From Lithodes maja (Eukaryota > Arthropoda > Malacostraca > Decapoda > Lithodidae), in assembly GCA_037953745.1 (NCBI GenBank), contig JBAKBP010007463.1, positions 35,716-99,715 on the forward strand: 64,000 nt of DNA, in the 5' to 3' direction. Of this stretch, positions 52,102 through 62,572 are shown piece after piece. Under the pieces are notes generated by a model. That model ran no database searches and was not told the DNA's origin. It worked only from the letters and a program-made list of their open reading frames with translations. The translations under genes were made by a program, and so were the position numbers. Numbering within the stretch: position 1 is the first letter of the stretch; every line of letters starts with the position of its first letter.

Positions 52102-53069
52102 CCACCCAGAACACAGTTGCTATGGCTGGACGGCGAGACTCTACCATTGATGTTGATGCGGAAGTTTTGTTTGATTGCAAAAGCATGAGCTCTTTGCAAT
52201 CTTTCCACTCGGTGTCCAGCGGTAACAGTGAAGTCTCTAGGGACTCGGTAATCTATATGGAGGCTGATGGGGGGTCCACTTTTGTCGACGAAAGTGACTT
52301 TGTCGATATCGAAGTGGACCCAGTTGAGAGGGAGGTTGACCCCCCTGCCATAACCGATAGCCATAACAAGACCAATAAAATAAAGACTTGGCGAAAGGTG
52401 CTGCTCGGCTTTTTGGGATTCTTGTTCGTCGGTTTGTGGGTGACCGACTTTGGTTGTACGGTCTATCTTCAGGTGGTAACCGTACCCAATATTCCCGAAG
52501 ACGTTGCCGGGGGTATCTCGTATATGGTCAACCAGGGCGTCCCGGTGAAAGACATCCTTGGAGTTGACGTGGATCCCTCTCAGTTGGATAGTCTTTTCCG
52601 TGTTATAATGAATTATTTCAAGGCTCTGCCGGGGATGCCAAACTTTGATGAGATTTTTGCAAAATTCTCTGGCATTGAAAGCCTATCAGTGCTTAAGTCG
52701 GATCTGCACACCGGACTTACTCTGTTATTTGCATTTGAGTCAATATTGCTTTTGAGTCCCCTTTCCATTTATTATGTAAGATATTTTTGGTTTGGTCCCT
52801 TGATGATCTTTATTTGTCTGATCATGGGTTTAACTCTGTTTAGTTGTCAGTGGACTATGAACCTTCTTTTCTATGTTCAGATACTCTGCCCGTTGCAATA
52901 TCTTAACTTGATCGAAAGCAAATCTTTCTTTATTGCGATGCAGGACGTTCGGGCAGCTGTTATTTGTTGCTTCCTGGCAAAGCTATTTGTGTATATTTTG
53001 TCTCTACACCAAGGTTATCGGTTTGCTGTGACTCGTCGTAAGGAACCTGTTTTTGAATCTATTGTTTAA
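52095..53069 (+). CDS. Unknown intronless multi-pass membrane protein, 324 aa
   Basis: I do not recognise this protein. It is a clean 324-codon ORF with no retroelement motif. The N-terminal ~95 residues are soluble, Ser/Asp/Glu/Val-rich (FVDIEVDPVEREVD). Hydrophobic spans follow at about 99-125 (VLLGFLGFLFVGLWV), 205-228 (TLLFAFESILLLSPLSI), 231-251 (FGPLMIFICLIMGLTLF), possibly 254-268, and 285-305 (AVICCFLAKLFVYILSL), with a short basic C-tail (TRRKEPVFESIV). The ~75-residue loop between the first two spans is rich in Pro, Asp and Val. A TATA-like box and an inverted promoter duplication lie upstream; AATAAA occurs far downstream at about 53588. It could be a host retrogene, a captured viral-type gene, or cargo of an unrecognised transposon; the sequence alone does not decide. 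Confidence 0.6.
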   Translation: MTSTQNTVAMAGRRDSTIDVDAEVLFDCKSMSSLQSFHSVSSGNSEVSRDSVIYMEADGGSTFVDESDFVDIEVDPVEREVDPPAITDSHNKTNKIKTWRKVLLGFLGFLFVGLWVTDFGCTVYLQVVTVPNIPEDVAGGISYMVNQGVPVKDILGVDVDPSQLDSLFRVIMNYFKALPGMPNFDEIFAKFSGIESLSVLKSDLHTGLTLLFAFESILLLSPLSIYYVRYFWFGPLMIFICLIMGLTLFSCQWTMNLLFYVQILCPLQYLNLIESKSFFIAMQDVRAAVICCFLAKLFVYILSLHQGYRFAVTRRKEPVFESIV

Positions 53070-54078
53070 TAACCTTATGTTTTACCATTTCTATCGGATG
53101 ACTATTTTTGTTGCGTTATATCTATCTGGAGAATATTTGTGTTTACCTTAGGAAGGACTTTTCGGCTTCAGAGTTGAGTAGCTCAACTAACGCTCTGACT
53201 ATGACATGTTCTTCCAAAGTTGAATCAATATATCCAAAGGTAGCTAATATATAAGAAAATGGCTTCATCTGATTGATATAGTTCAGCTTATCTGGTGCGA
53301 GACGGGTCGCTCTGGAACTTACCTGTTTCACATTGAAGATTATTAGACGTTCACCTCATTCTGTTGGCAATTATAAGATGCTTCACCCAATTCAGGTGTT
53401 GATTTTGGGGGTTAAGCGTCAGGGAGCCTGCATTATAGCAAAAATCGGCCTTCAGCCAAATAATTTTTCTACAGAAAAAATTACATATGTATAATGTAAA
53501 ACTTGCAAAATAAACAAACCAAAACTGGAACGACACAAGATAAATGCAAAAGAACTAATCAAAATCGTTATGCGGAAATAACGCTTAATAAAATAAAAAT
53601 TTGAAATAAAAGAACACAATCCACCACATAGGTTGTACATTACATAATACATAAGCAAGTCAATCTGGTTTCCAAGCAAACTGATCGCACATATAACAAT
53701 GCACCATCGTCATGTTCAAGGAATTAGTCAATTTGGGAAGTCCGGGGCATATTTAACATAAAGGGGGTCTGGGGACGGTTTTTAGTTTGAAGGGGGTCTG
53801 TTGACGTGTATATTTTAGTCTAGGGGGCAAACTAAAAATATAATGCTGGACAAAGGAATATAAAAATAAAAACCCTGGATATAAATTAAACTAAATATTC
53901 TAATCACCCGCAAGACGTCAGCCCAGCTAGTGTTAAGTATTAGCCTACCCACGTACACCGACGGACAGAAGTCCTGCTTCACTTTCAGAAGATTCGATGA
54001 CGCATTTCTTTTCTGTTTTCTGGCTAATATTAGTCGATTTTCTCCAGATAACGAAGGGTATATGGAAGTCAGAGTGGT
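53070..54078. other. No gene recognised
   Basis: About 1 kb, AT-rich, with short ORFs on both strands lacking any known motif. A weak repeat AGGGGGTCTG occurs twice near 53761 and 53793. Confidence 0.4.
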
Positions 54079-54143
54079 TAATTGTGATAGTCTCATATAA
54101 TTGTGATAGTCTCAAATTATATGCCCTAACTGTGATAGTCTCA
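54079..54143 (+). repeat. 19-bp satellite, left remnant
   Basis: Three units of the TGTGATAGTCTCATATAAT family, partly degenerate, immediately left of the minus-strand LINE's poly(A) tail. Confidence 0.85.
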
Positions 54144-54175
<32 letters not shown>

Positions 54176-54225
54176 CAATGAACGGAGGAAGGAAAAACAC
54201 AGATAAAACAAAAAGGTCCATGAGC

Positions 54226-55640
54226 CTAAAGGCATCCTCCATTCATAAAATGTTTGTAACAACTGGATTTAAACTTTTGTAGATTGTAAGTTTGTGGAAA
54301 GCAACTCGAAGGAAGTGAATTCCAAAGAGTAGTAGTTCTAGGGATAAATGAATTTTGATAAGCAGAAGTTCTGCATTGTGGAGGAGAAAGTGTAAATTCA
54401 TGGGCGCTCTCAGCTGCCCTAGTTCTACGAGGAAAGATGTGGAGAGGCGGCACAATTGAAGCAAGTTCCTCGGAACAATTGCTGTGTAAATATCTGTAGA
54501 ATAATGCAAGGGATGCAACGTTTCTTCGTATGGATAATGTAGGAAGGTCCTGTGTGATTACAGGGTTATTGATTAATCTAATAGCTTTATTTTGAATTTT
54601 GTCCAACTGCCTCAATGCAACCACTCCACTTCCATTCCACAGAGGTGAACAGTAATCCATCTGAGAACGCACATGACTTTTATATATTACGGCCAACTGC
54701 TCGTCAGTGAAGAATTCTCGAACTCTGTACAGGAGTCCCATTTTTTTAGAGGCATTCTTAGCAATGCTTCTAACATAATGTGTCCAGCTCAAGTTAGTAG
54801 TTAATGTTACACCGAGAATGTCAATACTAGGGGAAGTGGGAATATTTACAAATCATTAAAAAATATATGGGAGTCAGTGAGATTCTGTCGGTTAGAAAAT
54901 TGAATGTACTTGGTTTTCTGTGCATTAAAGGAAACTAGATTCTTTTGTCCCCATTCATTAATTCTAGAAAGGTCCTGGTTCAGAGAAATTGCAGTGTTTA
55001 TTTTTGAATTTATAAGATCGGGTTGGGTGAAAGAATTGGTAAATGTGAAGGAACTGTGGAGTGTTGAGTCATCTGCGTAGGAATGTATTGGATTATGAGT
55101 GGTAGATATGAGATCATTGATATGAATGAGGAACAGAGTTGGGGCCAAAACTGATCCCTGGGGAACACCAGCATTTATTGAGTGAAATTGAGAATAAAGG
55201 CCATCTACCATTACACGTATTTTTCTGTTATGAAGATAAGAAGAAATTAGTGGAACTAATGATGCTAGGCCGTAGTGTGACATCTTCGACAATAAGGATT
55301 GATGCCAGACTCTATCAAATGCCTTTGATATATCCAGTGCTATTGTATGTGTTTCACCATGTTGGTCTGTAGCTTGGTTGATTTGATGCGTAAGAAGGCA
55401 AAGAATGTCTGCAGTTGATCGACATCGTCTAAAACCATATTGCCTATCACTGATTAATTTATTATTCTCAAGATGCTTAATTATGTGATTATTTAATATA
55501 ATTTCAAAGACTTTACCAAGAGTGGAAGTTATAGCTATTGGTCTGTAGTTTGATGGATCTGAAGAGTCACCTTTTTTAGGAACTGGATGGATGTTTGCTT
55601 CTTTCCAGGGTACTGGGAAGCATGAGGTATGAGTACACAA
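54226..55640 (-). pseudogene. LINE reverse transcriptase
   Basis: The 54846-55640 frame holds WKEANIHPVPKKGDSSDPSN, YRPIAITSTLGKVFE, IALDISKAFDRVWHQSLL (motif A), AGVPQGSVLAPTLF (motif B) and HSYADDSTLHSS (catalytic Y-A-D-D). The 54226-54792 frame follows with the C-terminal HVRSQMDYCSPLWNGSG and RTTTLWNSLPSSCFP. A break of about 50 bases separates the two frames. Upstream coding is interrupted near 55640. Confidence 0.85.
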
Positions 55641-56082
55641 GAGGGAAAAGTTTTGCCAATACTACTGAGAGATTCTACAAAATAGTTTTGACATGTCTGG
55701 TGTGGATCTTAAGTGAGGGAATTTCAAGCGAATTAAAATTAAGTACAGGGACATCTTGATTTATTTCATTTAAGGTTGAGTTGGTGGAGAAAATATCCGC
55801 AAGAAGGTTAGCTTTACCTCGTGGGTCACTTACAAGATTGCCAGTCGGAGATTTTAATGGTGGAATGGATGAAGCAGTAGTGAAGTTGGATTTGAATGAG
55901 TAAAGAGTAGACCAAAATATTTTGTTGTCATTTGGATTATTTAGAAGTTTATTTGCCTACTTGTGGAGAAAGTTTGATTTAGTTAGGTTTAATACAGTTT
56001 TGGCATGATTTCTGATGTTTCTAAAGTAATTAAAGGCTTCATGTGCTTTTGATCTTGTGTATGCATTATAGGCTATTGTTTT

Positions 56083-56397
56083 TTAATCAGTTACTCTAGC
56101 ACAATTATGGTCAAACCATTTAGGTGAATTAGATCTTTTACTGTACTTTTGATGAGGAATAAAAGTTTCCATTCCAATTTTTACAAAATCTTGTATGTGG
56201 CTCAAGGTGGTGTGTGCATCATTAGAAAAGAAAGAGGTCCAGGGAATATCAATAAAGAAACCTTGAAGACCCTCCCAGTCTGCCCTATCGTAATGCCATT
56301 TAGTCACCAAAACAGGTTCAGAGTGGGAAGGTGTGGTAGGTGATAGACAGGTGGCCTGTATCAGACAGTGATCAGAAGATCCAAGCGGGAACCTCAC
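56083..56397 (-). pseudogene. LINE endonuclease end and linker
   Basis: Starts with RFPLGSSDHCLI, the S-D-H motif closing an AP-type endonuclease, and ends with NSPKWFDHNCARV, the linker P-K-W motif. The rest of the endonuclease is missing through 5' truncation. 55641-56082 also derives from the LINE (linker to RT) but has no good frame. Confidence 0.75.
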
Positions 56398-56437
56398 TGT
56401 AACATCATAATTTTCTGAATTGGTTGTTATAATTATA

Positions 56438-56709
56438 ATATAATTGTGATAGTCTCATATAACTGTGATAGTCTCATATAAATGTGATAGTCTCATATAA
56501 CTGTGATAGTCTCATATAATTGTGATAGTCTCATATAACTGTGATAGTCTCATATAACTGTGATAGTCTCATATAATTGTGATAGTCTCATATAACTGTG
56601 ATAGTCTCATATAATTGTGATAGTCTCATATAATTGTGATAGTCTCATATAATTGTGATAGTCTCATATAACTGTGATAGTGTCATATAATTGTGAGTCT
56701 CATATAACT
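56438..56709 (+). repeat. 19-bp satellite array, middle block
   Basis: About 14 units of ATTGTGATAGTCTCATATA with a T/C dimorphism at one site (AATTG or AACTG). Occasional GTGTCAT variants and a short GTGAGTCTCAT variant also occur. It ends at CATATAACT next to the 5' end of the RLE LINE. Confidence 0.95.
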
Positions 56710-59700
56710 TCTGTAGCCTTGCATCATACTAGGTGAGTTAAATAACTTATCTTACTCTTTCTATCTCTAACGCTACTCATAGGATGTTTACATTTTCACC
56801 TTTATCGGGCAGAGGCTCGTCCCTTAGGAAGAAATGATAGATAGACTCAGTATTAGGGAATAGGTAGGAAATTATGATAATAAGACAAGATGATATTAAC
56901 TCGGTCCCAGTCGAGGAATAATCCTGATGACAGACAAAACGCAGTGAGAGATGCAGTACAAATGAACCGTGAAACAGACAATGAAGTTAATGGAGATGTA
57001 CAAGCAAACCCTGTTAGAGAAAATGCAGAAAATAACAATCAACAACTGCAGCCCGCAGAAGAAAACGCAGGAATCAATAATTCGCAAGACAACAGAGGTG
57101 TGGAACAAAATAATGAAAATAGTGTAGGCCTAAACGAAGATAATGAGAGAGAAATAATCGAAAATCGTGAACAGAACGAACGACCTCGTAACGTAAACAT
57201 GAATGGTGGAGAATGGATGGGACATTCTGGTGACGGACTCACAACATTAGTGAATGAAATCTATACAGAAGTGATACAATGGCAACATAATAAGTTTGAA
57301 CTACCGATTTGTGAAGCCGCAAAAGACATGCTGGGGGAACTCAGACGTATGATCCTAAAGTATGTTCAGGATGCCCCTTTGGCGCACGTGGCAATCAAGA
57401 TAGCTTCTTTCATTCCTCAGTTGTTCCTTCAAAGAAAAAGACCAAAGGGAAAACTGAATGAGAACATTAAAGCGCTGAAACAGAGAATGGAGTGGTGGAA
57501 AAATGGGGAGTTAGACAAAATTCTTAGCCAAGTACGAGCAATCCAGCAAAGACTGAAAACAAAACAACGAAGAAAGAGGAAGCCAGATGATATGGCACGA
57601 TCAGTGGGAAATAGCATGAGGATTGGTAAAGTGGCACAGGCAGTCAGAATGGTCACTGGGGAAGCCTCAAGTGGGGTGCACGAAGTGAATCGACGCATCT
57701 TGGACCAGCTGAAGGAGAAACACCCAGAAGCAAAACCAGCAAGTGATGAGGCCAAACTAGACGGGGAATATGTTCCTCCAGACCCGGTGATATATGAGAA
57801 TATAACTGGAGACCTCATATGGAGAAAGGCGCTGAAAACACAGGGAGGAGCAGGTCCATCAGGAGTAGATGCTAAGACTTGGAGGATCTTCCTAAGTCAA
57901 AACAAGTTTGGTTCAGCCGCGGGTGACCTTTGTGAAGCAATAGCAATGCTGGCAAAGAAACTTGCATCATCACCATGCATGAACATAGAAGCTCTGACAG
58001 CATGTCGCCTGATACCTTTAAATAAGAATCCAGGAGTTAGACCAGTAGGCGTTGGGGAAGTTCTTAGAAGGATTATAGGAAAAGCAATCATGTCTGTATT
58101 TGGAAAAGATGTACAAAGAGCAGTGGGCAACTTACAAGTATGTGCAGGACAGCAAGCCGGAGGAGAAGCAGCAATACATGCAATGGGGAAGGTGTATCAT
58201 GAGGAAGATTGTGAAGCGGTACTGCTAGTGGATGCAACAAATGCCTTTAACACCATTAATAGGGAGGCAGCTATTCACAACATCAAGATCAAATGCCCGA
58301 GCATCGCAAAGTACATAGAAAATACTTATAAGGAGCCAGCTAACCTGTATATAGTTGGAAGCACAAAGAAGGAAGAAATGAAAATTCTCAAATCAAATGA
58401 AGGAACAACGCAAGGAGATCCAGTGGCAATGGCAATGTACGCACTGGCACTATCAATTCTGCAGCAGAAAATAAAACATGAGGTAACCCGAGTGAAACAA
58501 GTGGCGTATGCAGATGACCTCACAGGTGCAGGAAAAATAGGGGATCTCAAAGAATGGTGGCAGAGAGTACAATCGGTGGGCGAAGTCATTGGGTACCATC
58601 CGAATGCTAGTAAATCTGTACTAATAGTGAAAGAAAACAAGTATGAAGAAGCGGTGCAGACTTTTGATGGGACAGGAGTGAAGATTACAAAGGAGGGTCA
58701 ACGCCATTTGGGAGCAGTAATAGGCACAGAAGAATGCAAGAGAGACTATGTGCGAAAAAAGGTAGCAGAGTGGGTAAAGGAAGTGAAAACCCTGGCAGAC
58801 ATTGCGAAATCTGAACCACATGCTGCATATACAGCCTTCACATATGGTGTTAAGCACAGATGGACCTTTCTTATGAGAACAGTGCCTGGCATTAGACAGA
58901 TGCTCCAACCGCTTGAAGAAGCAATCAGAGGAACATTCATACCGGCCCTAACAGAGATGGAAGGCGTCACGCAAGAGCTAAGAGATCTATTAGCTCTTCC
59001 GCCAAGGTTCGGAGGTATGGGGATCATAAACCCAGTGGAGGCGGCACTACATGAGAACCAAAATTCCCTTAAACTTACTACGTCTCTGACAGAAAAAATA
59101 CGGGAGCAAAATGAAAATGATGAGGTGGACGAAGAGGAACAACGAAATGCAAGACAGGAAATTACAAAGAGCAGAGAAGAGAGACAGAAACATAGCCTAG
59201 AACAAATTAAGACCAGATGTAGGGAAGAACTGAAAATGAGAGTTGAGATGGCACAAGACACGGGGGCTTCAAATTGGCTCACATCATTACCAATAAAGGA
59301 GAAAGGCTTCAGCTTAAATAAACAAGAATTCAATGATGCCGTAGCCTTGAGGTATGGGTGGCCAGTTTCGAACCTGCCGCTGAAATGTGCATGTGGTGAA
59401 ATAAACAACTCAGACCACTGTATGACTTGTAAGAAAGGAGGATTCATCTGTATCCGGCATGATGAAGTACGAGACATCACTGCACAAATGCTGGACGAGG
59501 TGTGCCATGATGTCAGAATCGAACCGGAACTTCTGCCTATGGACGGACAGCGCTTGGCCCACAATACTGCAAATACTTCAAATGAAGCAAGAGTGGACGT
59601 AAGTGCTCGAGGTTTTTGGACGAGGGGACAACGGGCTTTTTTCGACATCAGAATCTTCAATCCAAGAGCACAAACATATCGTGAGCGAGGACACAAGGCG

Positions 59701-60149
59701 GCATACTTGAGAAACGAAAGTGAGAAAAAACGCGCTTATGAAGAAAGAATTTTGAACAGGGATCAAGGAAGCTTTACTCCTCTGGTCTTCTCATCGTCGG
59801 GAGGTATGGGACCTTCTGCAAGTGTCTTCTATGCCAGATTAGCTGAACAAATATCGGAGAAAAAGCGCCAGCATAGAAGCCAAGTCATAACTTGGATGAG
59901 ATGCCGGCTCTCTTTCTCTCTTCTCAGGTCTGCACTCCTATGTCTCAGGGGTACAAGGTCCTCCCCGCTACAGAGGACAAGAGTGAGAGACTTGGACTTT
60001 GAAATGGTCGTGGCGGAGGGACGAATTGGGGAACAACTAGGTTGATTGTAGGGAGGTACTGGTACAATAAGATAAACTACAATGTAACTAGAATAAAATA
60101 GATTGTACACCACTTTGTAACTGTCACCTTAATAAAAAAGAAAAAAAAA
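56710..60149 (+). mobile_element. RLE-encoding non-LTR retrotransposon inside the satellite
   Basis: A 3.4-kb unit with 5' leader (56710-56889), a single 1051-codon ORF, a short 3' UTR and an A-rich tail (AATAAAAAAGAAAAAAAAA). Satellite sequence directly abuts both ends; TATAACT before and TATAATT after could be the target duplication. One ORF with RT followed by a zinc knuckle and restriction-like endonuclease is the R2/NeSL/R4-type organisation, many members of which are target-specific. Confidence 0.8.
56890..60045 (+). CDS. Reverse transcriptase with restriction-like endonuclease, 1051 aa
   Basis: Intact ORF. N-terminal ~110 residues are low complexity (Asn/Glu/Gln-rich) with no zinc fingers visible, unlike R2. 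A basic segment (RLKTKQRRKRKPDD) lies near 228-241. RT spans about 315-600: GGAGPSGVDAKTWR, LIPLNKNPGVRPVGVGEVLR, LLVDATNAFNTINREA (motif A, about 446), EGTTQGDPVAMAMYALAL (motif B, about 506) and VAYADDLTGAGK (catalytic ADD, about 540). A CCHC-type knuckle CACGEINNSDHCMTC lies at about 832-846. The C-terminal region at about 899-960 has ARVDVSARGFW, AFFDIRIFNPRA and KKRAYEERI, consistent with a PD-(D/E)XK-type endonuclease. I recall similar proteins in cnidarian and mollusc genomes but could not check. Nicking and target-primed reverse transcription are inferred from the family. Confidence 0.85.
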   Translation: MILTRSQSRNNPDDRQNAVRDAVQMNRETDNEVNGDVQANPVRENAENNNQQLQPAEENAGINNSQDNRGVEQNNENSVGLNEDNEREIIENREQNERPRNVNMNGGEWMGHSGDGLTTLVNEIYTEVIQWQHNKFELPICEAAKDMLGELRRMILKYVQDAPLAHVAIKIASFIPQLFLQRKRPKGKLNENIKALKQRMEWWKNGELDKILSQVRAIQQRLKTKQRRKRKPDDMARSVGNSMRIGKVAQAVRMVTGEASSGVHEVNRRILDQLKEKHPEAKPASDEAKLDGEYVPPDPVIYENITGDLIWRKALKTQGGAGPSGVDAKTWRIFLSQNKFGSAAGDLCEAIAMLAKKLASSPCMNIEALTACRLIPLNKNPGVRPVGVGEVLRRIIGKAIMSVFGKDVQRAVGNLQVCAGQQAGGEAAIHAMGKVYHEEDCEAVLLVDATNAFNTINREAAIHNIKIKCPSIAKYIENTYKEPANLYIVGSTKKEEMKILKSNEGTTQGDPVAMAMYALALSILQQKIKHEVTRVKQVAYADDLTGAGKIGDLKEWWQRVQSVGEVIGYHPNASKSVLIVKENKYEEAVQTFDGTGVKITKEGQRHLGAVIGTEECKRDYVRKKVAEWVKEVKTLADIAKSEPHAAYTAFTYGVKHRWTFLMRTVPGIRQMLQPLEEAIRGTFIPALTEMEGVTQELRDLLALPPRFGGMGIINPVEAALHENQNSLKLTTSLTEKIREQNENDEVDEEEQRNARQEITKSREERQKHSLEQIKTRCREELKMRVEMAQDTGASNWLTSLPIKEKGFSLNKQEFNDAVALRYGWPVSNLPLKCACGEINNSDHCMTCKKGGFICIRHDEVRDITAQMLDEVCHDVRIEPELLPMDGQRLAHNTANTSNEARVDVSARGFWTRGQRAFFDIRIFNPRAQTYRERGHKAAYLRNESEKKRAYEERILNRDQGSFTPLVFSSSGGMGPSASVFYARLAEQISEKKRQHRSQVITWMRCRLSFSLLRSALLCLRGTRSSPLQRTRVRDLDFEMVVAEGRIGEQLG

Positions 60150-60892
60150 TATAATTGTGATAGTCTCATATAACTGTGATAGTCTCATATAATTGTGAGT
60201 CTCATATAATTGTGATAGTCTCATATAATTGTGATAGTGTCATATAATTGTGATAGTCTCATATAACTGTGATAGTCTCATATAATTGTGATAGTCTCAT
60301 ATAATTGTGATAGTCTCATATAACTGTGATAGTCTCATATAATTGTGATAGTCTCATATAATTGTGATAGTCTCATATAATTGTGATAGTCTCATATAAT
60401 TGTGATAGTCTCATATAACTGTGATAGTGTCATATAACTGTGATAGTCTCATATAATTGTGATAGTCTCATATAATTGTGATAGTCTCATATAACTGTGA
60501 TAGTCTCATATAACTGTGATAGTCTCATATAATTGTGATAGTCTCATATAACTGTGATAGTCTCATATAATTGTGATAGTCTCATATAATTGTGAGTCTC
60601 ATATAATTGTGATAGTCTCATATAACTGATAGTCTCATATAATTGTGATAGTCTCATATAACTGTGATAGTCTCATATAACTGTGATAGTCTCATATAAT
60701 TGTGATAGTCTCATATAATTGTGATAGTCTCATATAACTGTGATAGTCTCATATAATTGTGATAGTCTCATATAACTGTGATAGTCTCATATAACTGTGA
60801 TAGTCTCATATAATTGTGATAGTCTCATATAATTGTGATAGTGTCATATAATTGTGATAGTGTCATATAATTGTGATAGTCTCATATAATTA
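60150..60892 (+). repeat. 19-bp satellite array, right block
   Basis: About 39 units of the same 19-bp repeat, with T and C forms mixed in no simple alternation and a few GTGTCAT and shortened units. It ends at TCATATAATTAGCAC. Confidence 0.95.
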
Positions 60893-61232
60893 GCACATAT
60901 TCTTCTTAAGCTGTATAATATCGTGTAATAATAGCATGAATAATCTTGGAAGGGTTAAAGGGAGGTTTTCAGTTTGCTCCCTAGCCCTCCATCAAGATTA
61001 AGGGGGTAGTGGTTATTTTTTTGTCTATTTAATTATTTATTTTATAGTTTCCTCGCTAGACTTCCATTAAGCTTAAAAAATCACCCCTTATGCCCTCCTT
61101 TTAGATAAATTTGTAAATTTTTCCTCCTAGAATCACAGGCTAGCTATCGCTCGCCAGGAAAAAAATTGACAGCTATTTGGCACAAAATGTCTTAAATAAT
61201 TGTTGGCAAAGAAATGGGGCGAAAGGTCTTAA

Positions 61233-61672
61233 CCCACTGAGCCCCAGCTAGTTATTAATAAATGTACCACCAGGGACCAGCCGGTTTTGAAAAAAAAAAA
61301 AAAAAAATCCAGAAACAATAACAAATGGGTTAGGAATGCAGGAAAAACCACAAAAAACTATCAAAAAGGTCAAAACTTGGTCCTACGGAGCCCCAGAAAA
61401 CGGATTTTACGAGAGTAAAAAATTGAAGGCAATAACACCCAAAATTCCGATTTTTGCGCGCTCACGCGCACACAGTTGGACTTTGAGAGTTTTCAACCAT
61501 TGTTATGGTTGTGTGGGATTCTTACACAGCTCCCATACAAATCTGAGCCCTCTAGGTGCCATAGGACCGAAGTAATTGGGACCGGAGTAACACTGACGCA
61601 ACTGTTGCGTCGCTGGGGTTTATCGTTACATACATTGCTGACGCAAACGCTGCGTCGCTGGAGCTCAGTGGG
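61233..61672 (+). mobile_element. TTAA-flanked MITE, third family
   Basis: TTAA at 61229-61232 and 61673-61676; inverted ends CCCACTGAGCCCCAGC and GCTGGAGCTCAGTGGG. Removing it with one TTAA restores the module sequence GGTCTTAAGATCGCCAAAC. Near its right end the unit GACGCAA...GCGTCGCTGG occurs twice. Confidence 0.88.
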
Positions 61673-62465
61673 TTAAGATCGCCAAACTAATGGAACAAAC
61701 GTCTATTTCAAAGCTAGTGGGACTAAACAAGAGGGAAACAAACGACTACCTCACCCTTTAAAAAATACCCTCAAGATCCCCCTTCGAGATAAATTTGTAA
61801 ATTTATTTTCGGTAAAAAAAATGATCATAGCCAAAGGCCAGATCCTCCTAAATTATAGGCTTGCTATCGCTCGCCAGGAAAAAATCGAACGAAAGTTCTT
61901 AAAATTGACAGAAATTGGGCAAAAGTTCTAAAAATCGCCAAACTAATGGAGCGAACGTCTTAAAATCTCAAAAGCAATGGGGTTAAACATGAGGGAGAAA
62001 GGGGTCCAGAAAAAAATCCCTAAAGTGGAAATCTCCCTTTAACAAGTTAATATTATATTTCTATAGCAATATTTCAGGGATCCTCTGGATAGGGTTTCGG
62101 CAACTTTTCTGCGAATGCGGCACCAAAATGTCACGAAAAGTCCTAAAATTGACACATAAATGGGGCACAAGGTCTTAAAATATCCATACAAACGGGGGTG
62201 AACGTCTTAAAATCTTAAAACTAATGAAACTATAAATAAGGGAGAAGGGGGCCAAAAGAAAAAAAAAAAAAAATCCTATTTTTCCATCATTTTAGTTTCC
62301 GACACCAATACAAAATAGCATTAATATGTTGCCAGAAATTGCGGATCGAAATTGCCAGAAAAAAACTTTTGAAATACTCTTGTCAGGTTATATATCCTCA
62401 TGTCTATTATTATTACAAATGTGGATAGCCTTAAAATAGAGCATTAGCCTCTCTCTATCTAGCTA

Positions 62466-62572
<107 letters not shown>

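Larger units (their letters stand above)
54144..56437 (-). mobile_element. Jockey/CR1-group LINE, 5'-truncated, inserted in the satellite
   Basis: Starts on the minus strand near 56437 within the endonuclease and ends in a poly(A) tail (T-run 54144-54170 on the plus strand). The 19-bp satellite lies on both sides. Coding frames are broken. Clade not certain; the poly(A) tail favours jockey-like over CR1. Confidence 0.75.

Noticed and set aside
53143..54096. Several minus-strand ORFs of 60-90 codons
   Set aside because: Hydrophobic, AT-driven frames without motifs, start context or similarity to anything I know.
58746..59696. 316-codon minus-strand ORF
   Set aside because: Antisense to the RLE LINE ORF, which carries clear RT and endonuclease motifs.
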